Shown piece by piece: positions 60,435 through 64,000 of a stretch of 64,000 nt of DNA. The stretch is from assembly GCF_000971175.1 (NCBI RefSeq), contig NZ_BBLY01000001.1, forward strand, positions 1,041,709 to 1,105,708, read 5' to 3'. The position numbers were made by a program, and so were the translations under genes. The notes under the pieces were generated by a model. The model was given only the letters and a program-made list of their open reading frames with translations. It had not been told where the DNA came from and ran no database searches. Every line of letters starts with the position of its first letter. The stretch's first letter is position 1. Origin of the DNA: Demequina pelophila. GTDB taxonomy: Bacteria > Actinomycetota > Actinomycetes > Actinomycetales > Demequinaceae.

Positions 60435-61279
60435 CAGATGGTCCCGTCCGCGTGGACGAGCTGCTGGGCGGCGTCCTGGGCGGAGAGCTCGGCGCGCAGC
60501 TCGCGCACCTGGGCCTCGTCGGTCGCGACGGAGCGGTAGATCGCCATGACGCGCTCCTTGGTGAGGCCCTGCGTGGAGGTCTCGAGGACCAACTCGCCGG
60601 CGCGCAGGCCCAGCAGGCGGTCGCCCCACTCGAGCGCGAGCTCGACCTGGTGGAGCGAGCAGACGACGGTGAGCTCGCGCTCGCGCGCGATCTCGCGGAT
60701 CAGGGCCATGACGGTCGTGGCGGACTCGGGGTCGAGCGAGGCGACGGGCTCGTCGGCGAGGAGGATCTCCGGGTCCTGCATGAGCGCGCGGGCGATCGCG
60801 ACGCGCTGCTGCTGGCCGCCGGAAAGGGTGTCGGCGCGCTGGAAGGCGCGGTCGCCGAGCCCGACGCGCTCGAGGTTGTCGAGCGCGCGGCGGCGGACGG
60901 CCGTGGGGTAGGTCAGCAGGCCCAGGCGCGGGCCGCGGAGGCTGCCCAGGGCGCCCGAGCACACGTTCTCGAGCACCGACAGCGGGCCCACCAGCTCGAA
61001 CTGCTGGAAGACCATGCTGACGCGGCGGCGCAGGCCGCGCAGGCCGCGGCCCCCGAGCGTCGACAGGTCCTGGCCCAGGACCTCGACCGAGCCGGACGTG
61101 GCGGCCTCGAGCCCGTTGAAGTGGCGCAGGAGCGTGGACTTGCCCGAGCCGGACAGGCCCAGGAGCACCACGACCTCGCCGGGCGTGATGTCCACCGTGA
61201 CGCCGTTGAGCGCGGTGGTCGTGTCGAACTGCTTGACGAGCTCGCGGGTGCGGATCACCGCGGTGCCGTGGTCGGCCAT
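60434..61279 (-). CDS. phnC: Phosphonate/phosphite-type ABC transporter ATP-binding protein
   Basis: 281 residues. Walker A is [18 protein letters not shown], the signature is [15 protein letters not shown], Walker B is [15 protein letters not shown] and the switch His is in [18 protein letters not shown] after Walker A is typical of PhnC. It energises the coupled PhnE fusion with PhnD as binding protein. It follows an intercistronic hairpin after phnD, so it is likely made at a lower level than the binding protein. Confidence 0.93.
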   Translation of the reverse strand: MADHGTAVIRTRELVKQFDTTTALNGVTVDITPGEVVVLLGLSGSGKSTLLRHFNGLEAATSGSVEVLGQDLSTLGGRGLRGLRRRVSMVFQQFELVGPLSVLENVCSGALGSLRGPRLGLLTYPTAVRRRALDNLERVGLGDRAFQRADTLSGGQQQRVAIARALMQDPEILLADEPVASLDPESATTVMALIREIARERELTVVCSLHQVELALEWGDRLLGLRAGELVLETSTQGLTKERVMAIYRSVATDEAQVRELRAELSAQDAAQQLVHADGTI

Positions 61280-61353
61280 GAGGCTTCTCCTTCTGTGGTG
61301 GCACCGGGCGCGGCCGGCACCTGCGTGTCGTGGGGATGCAGGGAAATGGCGCG

Positions 61354-61397
61354 GCGCCGGCGCGTCCAGTCGTGAGGAGGACTGGACGCGCCGGCGC
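61354..61397. terminator. Strong intercistronic hairpin between phnD and phnC
   Basis: Perfect 18-bp arms GCGCCGGCGCGTCCAGTC / GACTGGACGCGCCGGCGC, loop of eight. There is no U-tract, so it probably acts as a partial terminator or 3' stabiliser that raises binding-protein levels above the rest of the importer. Confidence 0.75.
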
Positions 61398-61420
61398 GCT
61401 ATCGGCCGATCGTCAGACGA

Positions 61421-62422
61421 TCAGGCCTGGCACTTCTCGACCTCGGGGAGGTTCTCGCAGAGCTCGCGGATCGAGTCGAAGTACTCGTCGTCGACGGGGA
61501 GCAGACCGGCGCCCCAGAACGTCTCGAAGTTCTCGTTGGTCTCGATGCCCTCGGCCTTGATGTCCTCGAGCGACACGGTCGACAGCTTCTCGGCCAGGAT
61601 GTCCTTGACCTCCTGCGGGAGGTGGTTCGCGTAGACGAACGGCGGGCCGGGGACCATCTCCTTCTGGATGACCTTCAGGTCGTCCTTCTCGAACAGGCCG
61701 GCGGCGGGGCCGGTCTCCTCGACGGTGGCCAGCTGCGCGAAGCCGCCGACGCACTCCTCGCCCTGGGCGACCTTCTGGGCGGAGATGTCGTGGCCACCGG
61801 CGTAGATCGCGTTGACGTCCGACAGCGCGATGTCGTACTGCGACAGCATGAAGTTGGGGAACAGGAAGCCCGAGGTGGAGGACTCGTTGACGAAGCAGAT
61901 GTCCTTGCCGGCGAACTCCTCGACGGACTCGATCTCCGAGTCGGCGGGGACGATCGCGGTGGAGTAGTAGCCCGGCTCGCCGGCGAACTCGGTGTCGAGC
62001 GCGCCGGTCGGGGTGATCTCGGCACCCTGGTTGGTGGCCTGGACGTAGGTGAAGCCCGAGAAGGCCGCGATGTCGATCTGGTCCGCGATGGCGGCCTCGA
62101 TGAGGGCGGCGTAGGAGGTGGTCTCCTTGATCTCGATGGTCTTGCCGGTGATGGCCTCGAGGTACTCGACCTCGGGCTCCCAGGTGTCGCCGGCCGCGGC
62201 CTCGTCGGGGAGGAAGCCGAAGACGAGGGTGTTCTCGTCCTTCGCGTAGGTGCCCTCCGACGCGCCGGCGTCGGTCGACGCGGCGTCGGTGGTGGCGGTC
62301 TGCTCGGCCGGGGTGGCCGCGGCGTCGTCCGTGTTGGCGTCGGCGGACGAGCAGGCGGAGAGGCTCAGGGCGAGCGCGGAACCCGCGGCGAGGGCGGTCA
62401 TGCCCTTGACGATCATGCGCAT
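61421..62422 (-). CDS. phnD: Phosphate/phosphite/phosphonate ABC transporter substrate-binding protein
   Basis: 333 residues. The signal peptide has lipobox LSLSACSS (Cys24), followed by a Thr/Ala/Asp-rich linker. The PhnD-like body has LVFGFLPDEAAAGDTWEP, then IDIAAFSGFTYVQATNQGAE and DICFVNESSTSGFLFPNFML; the SSTSGF loop binds the phosphoryl or phosphite group in this family. Whether it prefers phosphite, methylphosphonate or 2-aminoethylphosphonate cannot be read from sequence, and no phn lyase or ptxD gene is in the window. Confidence 0.92.
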   Translation of the reverse strand: MRMIVKGMTALAAGSALALSLSACSSADANTDDAAATPAEQTATTDAASTDAGASEGTYAKDENTLVFGFLPDEAAAGDTWEPEVEYLEAITGKTIEIKETTSYAALIEAAIADQIDIAAFSGFTYVQATNQGAEITPTGALDTEFAGEPGYYSTAIVPADSEIESVEEFAGKDICFVNESSTSGFLFPNFMLSQYDIALSDVNAIYAGGHDISAQKVAQGEECVGGFAQLATVEETGPAAGLFEKDDLKVIQKEMVPGPPFVYANHLPQEVKDILAEKLSTVSLEDIKAEGIETNENFETFWGAGLLPVDDEYFDSIRELCENLPEVEKCQA

Positions 62423-62531
62423 GGTTGCGATGGGACCTTTCGGTGTGTGCCTGACCCCCGCGTCGCGGGGGCGGGCCACACGGGGCCGCCCCACGGCGGC
62501 GCTTCCGTGCGACGCCGACGACAGTAAACGT

Positions 62532-62545
62532 GTTGTCTATACAAC
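62532..62545. promoter_or_regulatory. GntR/HutC-type palindrome GTTGTCTATACAAC over the phnD promoter
   Basis: 5-4-5 inverted repeat GTTGT-CTAT-ACAAC. It resembles sites of the PhnF type (TGGTATAGACCA in mycobacteria). On the minus strand it contains TATAGA, a likely -10, so binding would block initiation. No gntR gene lies in the window. Confidence 0.55.
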
Positions 62546-62607
62546 TCTTGAACAAAGCCACACTTCTGGGTGAACAACCGGGGCGGCCGGGTGAACGACG
62601 GATGAAC
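62543..62607 (-). promoter_or_regulatory. PHO box: 11-bp-periodic GTTCACC repeats upstream of phnD
   Basis: On the minus strand the order is GTTCATCCGTC, GTTCACCCGGC, ten bases, GTTCACCCAGA, AGTGTGGCTTT, GTTCAAGAGTT. Four of the units start GTTCA and are spaced 11 bp or multiples (one gap a base short), the layout of actinobacterial PhoP sites. They sit just upstream of the -10, implying activation under phosphate limitation. Confidence 0.8.
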
Positions 62608-62699
62608 ACCGCGCCACCCCTGGGCCGCTGGTCCCGGGAGTCGCACATGCACCCGGTGCCGGAACAGCGTTCCCGGGCGCGCACCCCGAGGAGCGCCGC

Positions 62700-62745
62700 G
62701 CGGCGGACCCGCGGAGTGCGGCGCGGCGGACCCGCGCGGGCGCCC
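62700..62745. repeat. Direct repeat of GCGCGGCGGACCCGCG
   Basis: Two copies about 23 bp apart (near 62698 and 62721) in the non-coding DNA between the phnD promoter and the glycosyltransferase promoter. Apart from these and the -10 at 62794, the stretch 62608-62856 holds nothing I can name. Confidence 0.6.
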
Positions 62746-62793
62746 AGGCCCGGCGCGCCGCGGCCGACGGTCGGGCGGCCCGCCCCGCACGCG

Positions 62794-62799
62794 TAGACT
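62794..62799 (+). promoter_or_regulatory. -10 element TAGACT of the glycosyltransferase gene
   Basis: TAGACT lies 57 bp before the GTG start, so unlike most genes here this one should have a leader of about 50 bases and a Shine-Dalgarno site (GAAGGGGG). Confidence 0.5.
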
Positions 62800-62856
62800 C
62801 GACTCCACCCGCCGCCGGGCGGACTGCCAGTGATCGCGCGCGAAGGGGGCCGCTCC

Positions 62857-63885
62857 GTGTCGGACCAGATGACGGCGAGTTTCGTCATGCCGGTCCTGAA
62901 CGAGCAGGAGCACCTGGCCGAGGCGGTCCGCTCCGTCACCGGCCAGACCGGGCTCGACGACTGGGAGCTCATCCTCGCGCTGGGCGACTCGCGCGACGGT
63001 ACCGACCGCATCGCCGCGGAGCTCGCCGCCGCCGAGCCGCGCATCCAGGTGCTGCGCAACCCCGGCTCCGGCATCTCGCGCGGCATGAACCTCGCGCTCG
63101 AGCGGGCCACGCACCCCGTGGTCATGCGCGTCGACGCCCACTCCGTGCTCCCGCCCGAGTACGCCGCCACCGCGATCCGCACCATGCGGCAGGTGGGCGC
63201 GGTCAACGTGGGCGGCCGCATGCGCGCGAGCGGCCGCACCGCGATCGAGAAGGCCGTCGCCTGGGCGTACAACTCCCCCGGCGGCCTGGGCGGCGCGATC
63301 TACCACACGGGCGGCGACGCGGGTCCGGCGGAGTCCGCCTACCTGGGCGTCTTCGACCGCGCCGCGGTGCTCGCGGTGGGCGGCTACGACGAGACCCTGT
63401 CGCGCGGCGAGGACTGGGACCTCAACCGCCGCCTCATCGAGGCCGGCGGGACCGTCTGGTTCGAGCCGCTGCTCGAGGTGGTCTACCGGCCGCGCTCGAG
63501 CATCAAGGCCGTCGCCAAGCAGTTCCACGCCTCCGGGCGCTGGCGCGGGGAGATCATCCGGCGCCTGCGCGGCGGCGGCCCCGTGAGGTACCTGGTGCCC
63601 CCGACGCTCGTGATCGCGCTCGCGGCGGGCGCGGGGCTGGTGATCTTCGACCTCGCCACCGGCCTGCAGGGTGCCACGGGCGCGTGGCTCACCGCGATCG
63701 GACTGTCACCCTTCGTGGTCTACGGCGCGTGGGTCGCGTCCATGCTCACCGGCGGCAACCTCGACGGCCAGACCCGCCGGTCGCTGGTCCTCGTGCTTCC
63801 CACCATGCACCTGTCCTGGGGCTGGGGCTGCCTGCTGGGCCTGCTGTTCAAGACCCAGGGCCAGAACGCCTTCCGCGGGCGCTGA
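62857..63885 (+). CDS. Glycosyltransferase family 2 (ExoA-like)
   Basis: 342 residues. A GT-A domain starts TASFVMPVLNEQEHLAEAVRS, with nucleotide-sugar/metal Asp residues in LALGDSRDGTD and VMRVDAHSVLP and an acceptor-side base in RGEDWDLNRRLIEAGG. Two or three membrane helices at the C-terminus anchor it. It resembles succinoglycan ExoA-type enzymes that extend cell-surface polysaccharide. The GTG start is chosen for GAAGGGGG seven bases upstream; an in-frame GTG at 62830 precedes that site. Confidence 0.88.
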   Translation: MSDQMTASFVMPVLNEQEHLAEAVRSVTGQTGLDDWELILALGDSRDGTDRIAAELAAAEPRIQVLRNPGSGISRGMNLALERATHPVVMRVDAHSVLPPEYAATAIRTMRQVGAVNVGGRMRASGRTAIEKAVAWAYNSPGGLGGAIYHTGGDAGPAESAYLGVFDRAAVLAVGGYDETLSRGEDWDLNRRLIEAGGTVWFEPLLEVVYRPRSSIKAVAKQFHASGRWRGEIIRRLRGGGPVRYLVPPTLVIALAAGAGLVIFDLATGLQGATGAWLTAIGLSPFVVYGAWVASMLTGGNLDGQTRRSLVLVLPTMHLSWGWGCLLGLLFKTQGQNAFRGR

Positions 63886-63931
63886 GGCCAGCGCCGACGC
63901 CCGGGCCACACCCCTGGCGCGCGACCTCCCG

Positions 63932-63968
63932 GGGACGATGCACGGCCCCCGACCGCCGCATCGTCCCG
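63932..63968. repeat. Inverted pair of GGGACGATGC motifs
   Basis: GGGACGATGC and its complement GCATCGTCCC face each other 17 bases apart, 47 bases after the glycosyltransferase stop. The pair can form a 10-bp hairpin and may terminate that gene. Confidence 0.7.
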
Positions 63969-64000
63969 TCGCACGCCCCTACGGGCGAGGCGCCGCGCCC

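Noticed and set aside
63932-63968. Classical Rho-independent terminator
   Set aside because: The inverted motif pair can fold but has no U-tract and a 17-base loop, so I list it as a motif pair and leave termination as a possibility.

Overview
The window is a stretch of chromosome from a very GC-rich Gram-positive bacterium. The gene set points to Actinomycetota and probably to Micrococcales: a DUF3515 lipoprotein beside ddl, an IclR regulator divergent from leuCD, HspR-, Zur- and DtxR-type operators, and many leaderless genes. The genus cannot be fixed from the sequence. Two tRNA genes, tRNA-Glu(CUC) and tRNA-Gln(CUG), lie in the left half. There are no rRNAs, integrases, transposases or CRISPR arrays, and nothing marks a prophage or island.

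Layout. 1-6.4 kb: a partial MATE efflux pump, a DUF3515 lipoprotein, and a tightly coupled leftward envelope operon murA-plsC-gpsA-ddl. 6.5-12.6 kb: a PfkB sugar kinase, a PrsW-like protease, a nucleoside-kinase-like P-loop protein, two CPBP-type membrane proteases and a DUF4143 ATPase. 12.6-15.5 kb: leuCD with its divergent IclR regulator. 15.8-21.1 kb: an SGNH acyltransferase, flavodoxin, a DCC-motif protein, tRNA-Glu, a serine hydrolase and a ClbS-like protein. 21.3-26.1 kb: an N-domain-less ClpB under a HAIR (HspR) operator, tRNA-Gln and a UvrA2-type ATPase. 26.4-33.3 kb: a HAD phosphatase, a Zur-box-controlled AztD-like zinc chaperone, a GNAT enzyme, gltX, a fumarylacetoacetase-family enzyme, a second ClbS and a membrane acyltransferase.

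33.4-51.1 kb is a carbohydrate-use region with two parallel uptake modules. The first is a TetR regulator, an MFS transporter and a GH3 enzyme. The second is a LacI regulator, a three-gene sugar ABC importer, a second GH3 enzyme and a secreted Asp-box/ricin-lectin protein. Between them sits an odd set: a CrtC/AttH-like protein divergent from an ArsR regulator whose gene overlaps a GH13 glycosidase. A probable GH16 remnant flanks the LacI module. 51-53.2 kb is a three-gene sulfur-relay operon (SQR-like flavoprotein, TusE/DsrC-like, DsrE-like). 53.3-58.6 kb holds an amidohydrolase, a further CPBP protease, YbaK and YggS homologues, and a VIT-type metal transporter behind a DtxR-like box. 58.7-62.4 kb is a phosphonate/phosphite-type importer (phnD, phnC, fused phnE) behind an 11-bp-periodic PHO box. 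A glycosyltransferase closes the window.

Three genome-scale signals cut across the genes. First, many promoter-proximal genes have a TANNNT -10 element only 6-8 bases before the start codon, so they are probably leaderless. Second, the octamer GACGATGC occurs far more often than base composition predicts, inside and between genes. Third, several families of dispersed intergenic palindromes recur, the clearest sharing the arm CGCTAGCCGAATTCATGCAC. I assign the last two no known function.
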